From positions 1-49,225 of the IMG/VR virus record IMGVR_UViG_3300009008_000063: 49,225 bases of DNA; one strand, 5' to 3'. A program made the position numbers and the translations under genes. Shown here one piece after another: positions 15,852-26,200 of the stretch (the first letter of the stretch is position 1; every line of letters starts with the position of its first letter). The stretch is from a virus. The notes under the pieces were generated by a model that was not told the DNA's origin, did not search any database, and saw only the letters and a program-made list of their open reading frames with translations.

Positions 15852-18800
15852 TTATCTAAATCTTTGTCTTACTGTACTAAAGTTTTGTATACCTACTGCT
15901 GGATCTACTGTAGAACCTGAAATACCAAAAGTTTTTCCTAACACATTCCAAAATTTATTAGAACCTTTTTTCTGCCAAGAATATGGACCTACATCTTTTG
16001 CATAATCAACTTTTTTATCATCCATAAAAAATGTTCTATCAAGTTGATCCCACATTTTAAAATAATTATCAGCAGTGGGCCCAAAAACAACTGAAGATAC
16101 ATTTTTCATTTGTGCTAAATCTTTTAAACCATATCTAGGTAATGGTATAAATTGTTCATTTTCAGCTCTTATATTCATTAATAACATTAATCCATGATTT
16201 GCTAACCATCCATTCATGTTAAAAGGTCTATCTGGATCAGATGGTACAAACCATCCAGGATAAGCACCTGATTTAGCTTTTAATTTTTTCCATTTATCAT
16301 CATCATCTAAATCAAATCCAAATAACCACCATTGTAATAATACAAGACTTTTTAAAGCTATAATATCAAAAACTGTTTTTTTAACAGCACGAACTTGTTC
16401 AGGACGCATATACATAATAGCACTTTTTCCTTCCTTTATAATTTCTTTACCTAAATTGAAAAATTCCCAATAAAATCCTAATGTCATTTCAGCTTTTCCT
16501 ATATTATATCTTTCTTGAACACCACCTTCTTTCCAAATTGATCCCGCATATCCCCATCTATCTAAAAACATTGGTGTAAAATATTTTCTCATATATGAAA
16601 ACATTTGGTATAATAAATATCTATTTGCTTCAGGTTGATCTTCTTCAGCGTATGCACCTTGTAAATCTTTAGTAACAGTTTGTATTCTATTTTTTATTTC
16701 AAGAAACTTTTTACCTTTTAAATCATATTCAGGATCTAAATCATCTTTTAATTTTATTTGATCATTTTCATCTAATTCAAAAGCTTCTAAATATGGTACA
16801 GTTTGTTTAATACCATCTATTATTATATGATTTCCGTTTTCATCTATTTTAGGAACTTTTACATGATACATCATTCCACCAAATGATTGTAAAGTTGCAC
16901 CAATTTCAACAAATTTTCTTGGTGAATAAACCCATGAACCAGACGCAACATCTCTTAATAAACTTCTTCCAGAAGATTCACCAAATTTTTCTCTTTCACG
17001 ACCTTGAATAGCACCAAAAACATCTATCATTTGTACATTTAAACTTTTACTACCTACTTTATACAATTGTGAAGAAAGTTGAGGTTGTGCACCCATTGCC
17101 CATGCTTTTCCTCTTAAATAACTTGTTGGTGACATATATTTACCTGCAGTTGATTCTAAAATACCTTGATACATTGCACCATATCTGTTTTTTAGAGCTG
17201 ATGGTATGTTTAATTGAAAAAATGCAAATGATGCATTTTTCTTTAACATATTTACTGTTTTATGTAATATAGGAGCATCTTTAACACGTCCTGTAACTTT
17301 TTGCCCATGAAAATCTCTTTCAATTATATCATCAACAGCTTTAGCTCTAATACTTCTATCTTTTTTACTATTTCTTATTGAAGTTTCAACTCCATAATTT
17401 TGATACATTTTTTTCTGTATCTTTTTTATTCCGTTAATTGTTTGTATAGGAGCATTTTTAGGATTATTTAATACATCTGATAAAGCTTTTGCAACAGGAC
17501 TTATTTCAATTAATTTTTTTTGTTCTTCCGCAGATATTTGATATCTGTCCATTCCTGATAATACATCCAATGAAACTTCTTTTAAATCCATATTATATTT
17601 ACCACGTATAGGAATTTTAGATATCATTTCATCGTTAAATAAATCTATATCCACTAAAACACGTTCTTCTTTTGCATTTAAACCACTTTCAAAATCATCT
17701 TCACTTCTTAAAATACCTGAACGAATCTCTTTAACAAATGATGTCAATTTACTAAACTTTTCACCAGCTATACCTTGAGTTTGAATGATATCTAAATTTG
17801 TTTTTCTATATCGAGCAATATCAAACCCTAATTTACTTTTATCTGTTAAACCTTCCTGGTTTTCAATATGAAATTTTTTAATTTTTTCTAATAGTTCAAA
17901 TTCACCACTATTTTTATTCATATTTTCATATTCCATATTTATATATCTGTAAGGATCTTCTAAATCTGGATTTTTTGCTACTATTTTTTTCATTTGAGCA
18001 TATGACTTTGGCAATTTATTCCCTTTAATATCAATTGTTTCACCAACTACATCTTTAACAGCATATTCTTTTTTAACAAGTCTTTGTTTATATTTAATAG
18101 AAGGTGTACCCAAAATTTCATCTAATAACACACCTTCTGTATCAAATATTTTTGTCTTTAAAAAATATGGACTATTTTCTATTTTTTTTGTTTCTTCATT
18201 ATATATTGGAGCTGGTTTTACTTTACTCCACACATACACTCTTTTATAATTTAAGTCTTCTTCTTCCCCATTCCAAAATTCATTTTCAATATGATTTTTT
18301 TCAAACCAAATTTTAAATGCTTTTGATTTTCCTTTTAGAGAACGTATTATATGTTTTTCATCTAATAATTCATTTGCAGTATTAATATCAAACTCTTTAA
18401 CACCAAAAGAAACTTCAATATCATTATTTAAATTTTCTTTATCAATTATATCATTTAATTGATCTAAATAATATTGTGTAGGATCTGTTATTTGTAATGC
18501 ATTTAATTCTTCATATGCAGACATCAATAAAGCTTTTTGAGTTCTGTTTAAACCAAGTTCACTTTTTCTTTTTAATAATTCTATTCTTCTATTGTTTTCT
18601 TTTTTTGTAATAGGAATACCATTGTTTATTTTATTATAAATATCAGTTAATTCATCTAACTCAATAATTGTTAAACCTGTAAGACCTGCATATGCTTTTC
18701 TTTTACTTTTTATTTCTTCTTGTAATTCTTTAACAGATTTAATTCTTTTATCACTCATTTCTGTTGCATCAGGTTCATTATTATTATCTCTAAATGGAGT

Positions 18801-21800
18801 TACAGCATCAAATATTTCATCATAATTTTCTTGTATTGATATAGATTCTTTAACTTTAACAGGTAAATTTTTAGTTAACATTTCAATTCTATCAAAAATC
18901 TTTTGTCTTTCATCATACCACTCTTGTGAAATTTCTGGTGTAGTATTTTGCATTAACCATATATCTAGTTTTTCTTTATATTTATCCTTAAATTCTTTAG
19001 AATTTTCATCTAAATTTTCTTCTAACAATGATTGATGCAACTTTTCAGTAAAATTTAAATAAGCATTATTAAATGCATTTGGAATTTCTTTCCACTCATA
19101 AAATTCTTTTTTAGCTTCTCTATATTCTTTTAATAAACGAGCTTTTTCTTTGCCATTTTCATCTTTTCCATATTCAGAAAACAACATTCTATATTCTTTC
19201 CATTTATCATTAATAAGAGCATAATGATCAAATTCATCTAATTCATCTGTTATAGCATCTGTTAAATAATTTAAATCTTTTAAAATTTGATCTCTTTCTA
19301 GAAGAGCTTCTCGACCTAATTCATTATCTAAAATTTTATCAGCTTCATAAAATTTATCAACAAAATCTTGATTAAAAAATATTCTTTTATGTTCTCTAAA
19401 CTTAGCTAATTTATTTGCATAATTGATAAAAGATTCTTTTGTTCTTTTATTTATATATTCTTTTTGAGCATCATCTACAGATTCTTTCATTTTAGCTAAT
19501 GCAAATCTATAATCTTTATGTTTATTTAATAATGACCATACTTCGTATTCTTCAATATTTCCTTCTTCATTTTTTCTTACATCTTTATCAACAAAAAGAT
19601 AAGGTTTCCAAAATTTTTCTAAATTATTTGCGTTATACCCAACTTTATCTAATAAAGGTTTTAATTCATCCATCATCTCATTAGATCTTCTATTTGCATC
19701 TACAAAAACTTCTGATAACGAATCTCTTAAAAATACTCCAAAACTTGCAATAACAGGATCATTGCTATACATATAACCTTCTAAAAAGTTATTCATAAAA
19801 TGTGCATCTCCTAAATTTCCTTTTAAATAATCTTTGAATTTTTCTTTAGACATAAAATATTTTTCATATCTATCTTTTTCTTTTTTAATTTTTTCTGCGG
19901 GTGCTCCTTTTTCTTTTAATTCTGCTTTTCTTTCATTCCAAAGTTCAGTCATTCTTTCATTAATAACATTAAACTTATCCCATAATACATCCACTAATCC
20001 TTTTTCTCTAACATTATTTATTATAATTTGAGATCGTTCAACACTTGATAAAATTTTATTTGTTAAATTGTCTAAATCAGTTCCTGGAGGAATTCCAGCA
20101 TCAATCATATTTTCTCTAATATTTTTTATAAAATCATTCCAATTTTCTAATAAGCTTTGATAATAATGCATTTGTATTAAATTATCTTTATTATCTGGTG
20201 ATTTAGAAATTTCTATTAAATGTTTATTTATTTTTTCTGATATTTTATCAATTTTTATTATATTTTTAATTAATGCATCTGAAGCTTCTTTATGAAAATT
20301 TAAATCTTCAATTAAATCTTCCATTGCTTTATTTGCGTTTGTTAATGTTTGTATATCAATAATATTTTTAGACATTTGATTATATAAGCCTTCACCTATT
20401 TCAGGAGCTAATATATCACGCATAGCTTTAAGATTGTTTTCTTTTCTAATTCTTGTTATATGATTTAAAATAATAGTATAATTTTCATTTATTATTTGTA
20501 ATAAATTATCTGTATCAAAATTTTCTAATTCTTCTGAAAATTTATTTATATCAGTTAAATATTGAACAATATCTTTATTACTTATTATATCTGTATTGAT
20601 ATTAAACGTCCCTCCTTCATTTGTGGCAGCTTTATTTAACATATCAGCTAATTCTATCAATGTAGTATTAGGAGATAAATTTTCAATTTTAATTTTATTT
20701 CCAAATAAATATCTAAGAACTTTTTTTATACCTAAAATAAGTCTTTTAATTATCGACTCATTAGCTTTTGTATTTGTATCATTTTGTTTTGTAAAAACTG
20801 ATTTAGTTAATGCTTTCACTAATATTTCATTTGTAATAACTGGATCAGATTCATTAAAATTAGGATATTCTTTTAATGCCTCATTTAAAAAAATTTCATA
20901 ATCACTAGTTTTTTTCAAATCTTCAATTAACTTATTATATAAACCTGGATTAGTTATTCTAATAGCGTCAATTAAAGGATGAGAAAATTCATGAATTATT
21001 TGATCAGTTGATTGTAATTTATCTACAAAATAAACTTGCCCATTAAAATAAAATGATGATTGACCTGCCCATGGATTTTTTGTACCAGTAGTAATACTTC
21101 TTGCTTCGTCTTCTGATACAATATTATATCCTATATTTAATTTAGATGATAAACCATTTGCAATTTGTAATAATATGTTATTTGCTATTTTATTTTTTTG
21201 TCCTTTTTCATCTAAACTAAAAAACTGTACTTCTTTTTTTACTTCTTCTTTTAAAGTTTTTGCATCTTGAAAAAATTCTTCAATTGTATCTTGTTCTTCT
21301 TTTAATGTCCAAAATCTAAAACCTTTATTTGTAAACTTATTCTTATCTTCAGATGTTGGTACAAAAAATATTAAATCAGCCATATCTTTTGGCCTTCCCA
21401 TATTGATTTTAGCTTCCATTATTTGTTTCCAATCTTTATAATAATGATCAAAAATCTCTGGATAATTACCTTCAGATGTTCTTAAAAAGAAATCTAATTG
21501 AAATCTTTTAGGTAATAATTTACCATGATCAGGATCATTTGCATTATCAAGAAATTCCATTTCTGTAGGATGCTCAACATATCCCATTATTGTAATACTC
21601 TCACCTTTTTTATGATCTCTACCTATAAATGTATTTTCAAATGTCCAAGTTGGAAAACTATTTTTAATATTTTTATACCATGTTTGATCTTCAATAAATC
21701 CTAATAATTTACTTCTAAACTTCTTTTTTGCAGAAGGAGAAATTTTCTTTGAAAGATGTATTCCTTCATTTCTAATCCAATTAAACATTTCAAATGCATT

Positions 21801-23285
21801 ATCTTCTGAAAGAAATTGTTCTAACTCTATAACACCATCAATATCATGTAAATCTTCACTTACAGATCTTAATACTGTTCCATATTTACGTAATGTTAAT
21901 GAACCACTTGCTTTAAATCCTAAATATCCTTTTCCTAAAGCGGTTAATCCAAAAAGTTTTTCTAATATACTTCTAGCAAAAGGATCTTTATTTAAAGTTT
22001 CTTCATAACCTTTAACTTCATATACAGTTCCATTTGTATCTTCCACTTGACCTGTTTCAGGATTTAAACTATATGCAGATAATATTTTATCAAAATTTTC
22101 TTTATATACATCATCAACAATATCCATGACAATATTATTGAGTTCATCTTCTTTCATTTTTTTAAATACACTATTTCCTAAAATATTATTTATTTCATTC
22201 CATATAATATTAAACATCCTTATGAACCAATTTTCTTCATATCTATTTTTTATTCCATGACTTTCTAACCATTTTTTAGTAATTTCTGGATTTTTTCTTT
22301 TAGGTCCTTTATAATCATGATCTAATCCAGCCTCTAATGCTAATGCAATAAAATTTATTATAACTTGTTTTTTTGCCCAAGGATTTGTGTATTTTTCATC
22401 AATAAATATATCTTCTTCTTCTTCTACAGTTTCAGCTTCAGAATAATTATTATACATATTATAATATTTCTCAAATTGTGACCATTGATCAATATTATGC
22501 CATATACGCGATCTAAGATATGTCTTAACTCCTAAAAATGAATATATAATATTTGCTGATTGCATTAATAAATCTTTATCAGATATATTTTCTTTTAATA
22601 CTAATAATTTTTGTAAAGTATCAAATGCAGTCATTGGTTCTCCAACTCTTAAATTTAAATTTTCAATTAAATTTTCTGCATCAAGTGAATCAACTTTAAT
22701 ATTCAAACCATTTAAATATTTTATAAGTTTGTTTCTTAATTCTTCATTGAATTCCATTTGAGTTATGTTACCCAATGTTTCATCTATTTCTTTTTGAATA
22801 ATTTTCTCACTTTTATCTTCAACTAATTTAAACGCATTTTGTTTTTTGAATACTAAAAATTGTTTTGTATCATCTATATCCACATCAGAAACATAACCAT
22901 CTGAATTTTGATCTAAATTAGATATAGCAATTTTATCAAGATTTTTAATTTTTTTAGGATTATTAATACTTAAAAAATAAGAATTTGATAAAGATTGTTT
23001 TTCTCTATCAATACTCATATCATCTTTAAAATATAAATCTGAAACTTCAGAGTCTTTATATAAAATTATAGGCTCATTATTTTTATCTACTGCAACAGAG
23101 TCTTTAAAAAATTTTTTAAAAGAAGGTGTATGAACTTGTGCCCACATTTTTAAAGCCTCTTCTTCATTATTTTTTAATTCAGGAAAAGATAATATATGAG
23201 AATATAAAAGTGATTCACTACCATTTGGAGCTAATACTTTTTTAATTTTATTATCATTTCTATTTCTTATTACACTACAACTCAT
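15852..23285 (-). CDS. Giant virion-associated multidomain protein with zincin and ART-like domains
   Basis: This 2477-residue protein sits directly after the RNA polymerase gene. Residues about 45-165 follow the pattern of ADP-ribosyltransferase-like domains of phage polyvalent proteins (KFFKDSVAVDKNNEPIILY, SYFLSINNP, then QFLVFKKQN), but the usual YHGT is YKDS, so catalysis is doubtful. A zincin-like metallopeptidase has HEFSH at 765-769 and a possible third ligand near E820. Long charged, coiled-coil segments fill about 890-1900. The C-terminal 500 residues are aromatic-rich, with a hydrophobic stretch (FDIIALKSLVLLQWWLFGF, near 2305-2325). Giant proteins next to the polymerase in crAss-like phages are packaged cargo, probably ejected. 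The peptidase may cut itself or partners; this is inference. Confidence 0.75.
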   Translation of the reverse strand: MSCSVIRNRNDNKIKKVLAPNGSESLLYSHILSFPELKNNEEEALKMWAQVHTPSFKKFFKDSVAVDKNNEPIILYKDSEVSDLYFKDDMSIDREKQSLSNSYFLSINNPKKIKNLDKIAISNLDQNSDGYVSDVDIDDTKQFLVFKKQNAFKLVEDKSEKIIQKEIDETLGNITQMEFNEELRNKLIKYLNGLNIKVDSLDAENLIENLNLRVGEPMTAFDTLQKLLVLKENISDKDLLMQSANIIYSFLGVKTYLRSRIWHNIDQWSQFEKYYNMYNNYSEAETVEEEEDIFIDEKYTNPWAKKQVIINFIALALEAGLDHDYKGPKRKNPEITKKWLESHGIKNRYEENWFIRMFNIIWNEINNILGNSVFKKMKEDELNNIVMDIVDDVYKENFDKILSAYSLNPETGQVEDTNGTVYEVKGYEETLNKDPFARSILEKLFGLTALGKGYLGFKASGSLTLRKYGTVLRSVSEDLHDIDGVIELEQFLSEDNAFEMFNWIRNEGIHLSKKISPSAKKKFRSKLLGFIEDQTWYKNIKNSFPTWTFENTFIGRDHKKGESITIMGYVEHPTEMEFLDNANDPDHGKLLPKRFQLDFFLRTSEGNYPEIFDHYYKDWKQIMEAKINMGRPKDMADLIFFVPTSEDKNKFTNKGFRFWTLKEEQDTIEEFFQDAKTLKEEVKKEVQFFSLDEKGQKNKIANNILLQIANGLSSKLNIGYNIVSEDEARSITTGTKNPWAGQSSFYFNGQVYFVDKLQSTDQIIHEFSHPLIDAIRITNPGLYNKLIEDLKKTSDYEIFLNEALKEYPNFNESDPVITNEILVKALTKSVFTKQNDTNTKANESIIKRLILGIKKVLRYLFGNKIKIENLSPNTTLIELADMLNKAATNEGGTFNINTDIISNKDIVQYLTDINKFSEELENFDTDNLLQIINENYTIILNHITRIRKENNLKAMRDILAPEIGEGLYNQMSKNIIDIQTLTNANKAMEDLIEDLNFHKEASDALIKNIIKIDKISEKINKHLIEISKSPDNKDNLIQMHYYQSLLENWNDFIKNIRENMIDAGIPPGTDLDNLTNKILSSVERSQIIINNVREKGLVDVLWDKFNVINERMTELWNERKAELKEKGAPAEKIKKEKDRYEKYFMSKEKFKDYLKGNLGDAHFMNNFLEGYMYSNDPVIASFGVFLRDSLSEVFVDANRRSNEMMDELKPLLDKVGYNANNLEKFWKPYLFVDKDVRKNEEGNIEEYEVWSLLNKHKDYRFALAKMKESVDDAQKEYINKRTKESFINYANKLAKFREHKRIFFNQDFVDKFYEADKILDNELGREALLERDQILKDLNYLTDAITDELDEFDHYALINDKWKEYRMLFSEYGKDENGKEKARLLKEYREAKKEFYEWKEIPNAFNNAYLNFTEKLHQSLLEENLDENSKEFKDKYKEKLDIWLMQNTTPEISQEWYDERQKIFDRIEMLTKNLPVKVKESISIQENYDEIFDAVTPFRDNNNEPDATEMSDKRIKSVKELQEEIKSKRKAYAGLTGLTIIELDELTDIYNKINNGIPITKKENNRRIELLKRKSELGLNRTQKALLMSAYEELNALQITDPTQYYLDQLNDIIDKENLNNDIEVSFGVKEFDINTANELLDEKHIIRSLKGKSKAFKIWFEKNHIENEFWNGEEEDLNYKRVYVWSKVKPAPIYNEETKKIENSPYFLKTKIFDTEGVLLDEILGTPSIKYKQRLVKKEYAVKDVVGETIDIKGNKLPKSYAQMKKIVAKNPDLEDPYRYINMEYENMNKNSGEFELLEKIKKFHIENQEGLTDKSKLGFDIARYRKTNLDIIQTQGIAGEKFSKLTSFVKEIRSGILRSEDDFESGLNAKEERVLVDIDLFNDEMISKIPIRGKYNMDLKEVSLDVLSGMDRYQISAEEQKKLIEISPVAKALSDVLNNPKNAPIQTINGIKKIQKKMYQNYGVETSIRNSKKDRSIRAKAVDDIIERDFHGQKVTGRVKDAPILHKTVNMLKKNASFAFFQLNIPSALKNRYGAMYQGILESTAGKYMSPTSYLRGKAWAMGAQPQLSSQLYKVGSKSLNVQMIDVFGAIQGREREKFGESSGRSLLRDVASGSWVYSPRKFVEIGATLQSFGGMMYHVKVPKIDENGNHIIIDGIKQTVPYLEAFELDENDQIKLKDDLDPEYDLKGKKFLEIKNRIQTVTKDLQGAYAEEDQPEANRYLLYQMFSYMRKYFTPMFLDRWGYAGSIWKEGGVQERYNIGKAEMTLGFYWEFFNLGKEIIKEGKSAIMYMRPEQVRAVKKTVFDIIALKSLVLLQWWLFGFDLDDDDKWKKLKAKSGAYPGWFVPSDPDRPFNMNGWLANHGLMLLMNIRAENEQFIPLPRYGLKDLAQMKNVSSVVFGPTADNYFKMWDQLDRTFFMDDKKVDYAKDVGPYSWQKKGSNKFWNVLGKTFGISGSTVDPAVGIQNFSTVRQRFR

Positions 23286-23296
23286 GTTTTAAAAAT

Positions 23297-26200
23297 TTAA
23301 TTACATTCTTGATCTAATATACTTAATATTTTATCAATATCAGAATTTATACTTTCTCTTAAATATTTATTATCAATCTCTTGTGTTTTTTGTACCATTT
23401 TGGTTAATTCACTCGACTTCATTACACCAGGGTTTATAAAACCAAATTCTTCATATAATAAAGTTGTTAAATAACTATATGTTCTAGGAGCTTTTTCTTG
23501 AAATTCTGTTCCATAACCACTATCTATAAAAATTATATTATTACCATTTAAATTAAGTTGATCAGATATCATTTTAATTTGTTCATTTAATAACTCTACA
23601 TTTTCATCAAAATTTTCATCAATCATGTCTGTAACAGTTATAGGTAATACAGTATTACTTTTATTAATTTTTGAATAATTAGCTTTGTCCTTACCAATAA
23701 TCATTACGTCTTTATCTTTTATTGATGGAGCTACAAGAACTACATTTTCTTTCCCATTTATTTCTTTTATTGTATTATCAATCACTTTTATACTGTCTTT
23801 TATATCTTTAAAAGAAAAACTATATATATTATCTCCAATAATATTAGAAGTTTCTATTAAATCTTCCATAATTTGTGTATCTACTGTCCAATCTCTAAAT
23901 CTATAATTTGATTTTGAATTACTACCTGCGTATTTAGCTTCAAATTTTTGAGCAAAATCTTCTAATTTTTCATATATAATTAAATCATCTTTACTATTTA
24001 ATATATTTAAAGCACTTGTTGAAGCTGCCTTTAAAATATTAATTATATTTTCATTAGGTACAGCTCTTACCATTGATAATGGTGTTTTTATGTCTTGGCC
24101 ACTTTGTAAAAATGCATAAAAAGGAAATCTTTGAAAAAATTCAGATATTCTTTTGTTTTCAAATTGATTTTCATTTTTTATTATGCTTGGATCCATAAGT
24201 TCAATAAGATTCATATAATAATTTTCTAAAATTTCAGATTCTTTAATTTTTTCAGAAAATTTTAAATTGAATATTCCATAGCCTTCATCTATTTGTATGT
24301 TATTTAATATTTCATATTGATCTAATAAATTTTCATTTTTATTTATAATTTCTATTAATTCAATAGCATATGATCTTTTAGAAGATCTAAATATCTTATA
24401 TCTATTATAAATATTATCAAGTGCTTTATTTTTTAAAAATGCATTATAAGCATCAGTAATTTTTCTTTTTCTAAAATCTTCTTCTGATTCAACAGGTTTT
24501 ACTTTACCACCAATAAATTTAACTTTACGTTCTATTATTTCTTCTGCTTCATTAATAAATCTTATAAAACCAGGATCATCTACAATTTTTTCAGGTTTTA
24601 ATATATATCTTAAATATTCTTTTTCTAATAAATAATCCATATATTCTTCTTCACTTTTAATAAAACTTAAATTTTCATATCTTCTATTTTTAAATTTTTC
24701 TTTTAATGTTTTTGGATCCATGTATATTATACCATCTTTTATAACAACAGCATCTTCAAAATTTTCAAACTTAACAGATTTTATATCTTCAAATCTAAGT
24801 CCATTATAATATTTATTACCATCAGATTCTAATATTAATTTAGATTCATCTTTAATTTTATTTTGAAATAAACTACTTACATATTCATTTTTAAATAAAT
24901 CAATATATTTTTCTTGTGCTTCAGGACCAGAACCTAACCGCATTCTATTCATTATTTTATTTATACCAGGTTCATTTATTTTATTTAAAAGAAATGAATT
25001 AATATTTTCATGATTTCTTAATTCAAATAAATTAGTTAAAAACCTAATACTAAAATTAGAAATATCAAATTTACCTATAATGGATTCATTTAATAATTTA
25101 TCAATCATATTAGGATTGACATATTTTAAATTTTTTAAAAGTATTTTACTTTGTTCTCTTGAAAAAGCTTGATATAATGATGTAGATTTTTTAGTATCAT
25201 AATTCAAATTTGTTTTCATAGTTGTTATATTAGAAGCAGGATCTTCTAATTGTAAATAATGATAAAATAAAGCTTGTGCTAATTCTCTATTATTATCGTT
25301 AATTCCATCCTCTGCAATGCTTTTTAAATTTTCTAATGTAAATTCATTTTCATATTTATTTACTTGAGAATTTAAAAAATCTGGACCTAATTTATACATG
25401 TTCCATGGAAATTTATTTAATTTATTATTAAATACATTTCTTCTTGCAGTTTCTTTAACTCCAGTTTTCACATTTAAAACTGTACTAAATATAGATTTTC
25501 TTATTTGCATTTGTTTTACATACTCTGACACATACGGATTAGATATAAAATAAACTGCTAAATCACGAGAAACTCCAGATTCAAATAAAGTAGTTAAAAT
25601 AGGAGCATTTTCTAAACCTGCATTTATATCAAATAACCAAGCTTTTTTCTCAACATCCACAGCACCATTAATTAATTGTGAATTTGTATCTGATATCTTA
25701 TTTCCAGTAACATCATATATATTAGATAATGATATATATTCTTTTTTATTTATTTTACGTTTATTATGTGGGAGTTTTAATTTCACTTTTAAATTAATTC
25801 TAGGATTATTACCAGTATGATATACTGTATAATCAGCATCAATACTTTTTAAATAATCTATAAAATAACTATCAACTCCTGGCATATCTCCTACAACAAA
25901 ATTATAACCTGCAGCACTAAGATCTGCAATATTATTTTTTGTTTTATCTAATAAATCAATACCATTAAACTTTCCATTTCTAGCTAACATTATTGTTTTT
26001 CCTGTAGGTTTTAATGCAATTACATAAGCATGTTTAGATTTAGCATCTTGACCAATATCAGTCATTGTTTTAGTAGCTCCAGGACTTGCTAAATTAAAAC
26101 TAGTTAATGTAGAAGATTCTTTTCCAGCTGTCCAATCTATTTCACCTATAAATCCTGCATCTGCAGCTTTTCTCATTGCTTTATCTTTACCGTCTCCTTG

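Noticed and set aside
20596-20901. Plus-strand ORF of 101 aa inside the 2477-aa gene
   Set aside because: It is antisense to a continuous long gene, hydrophobic as expected of reverse-complemented A-rich coding DNA, and has no recognisable domain.
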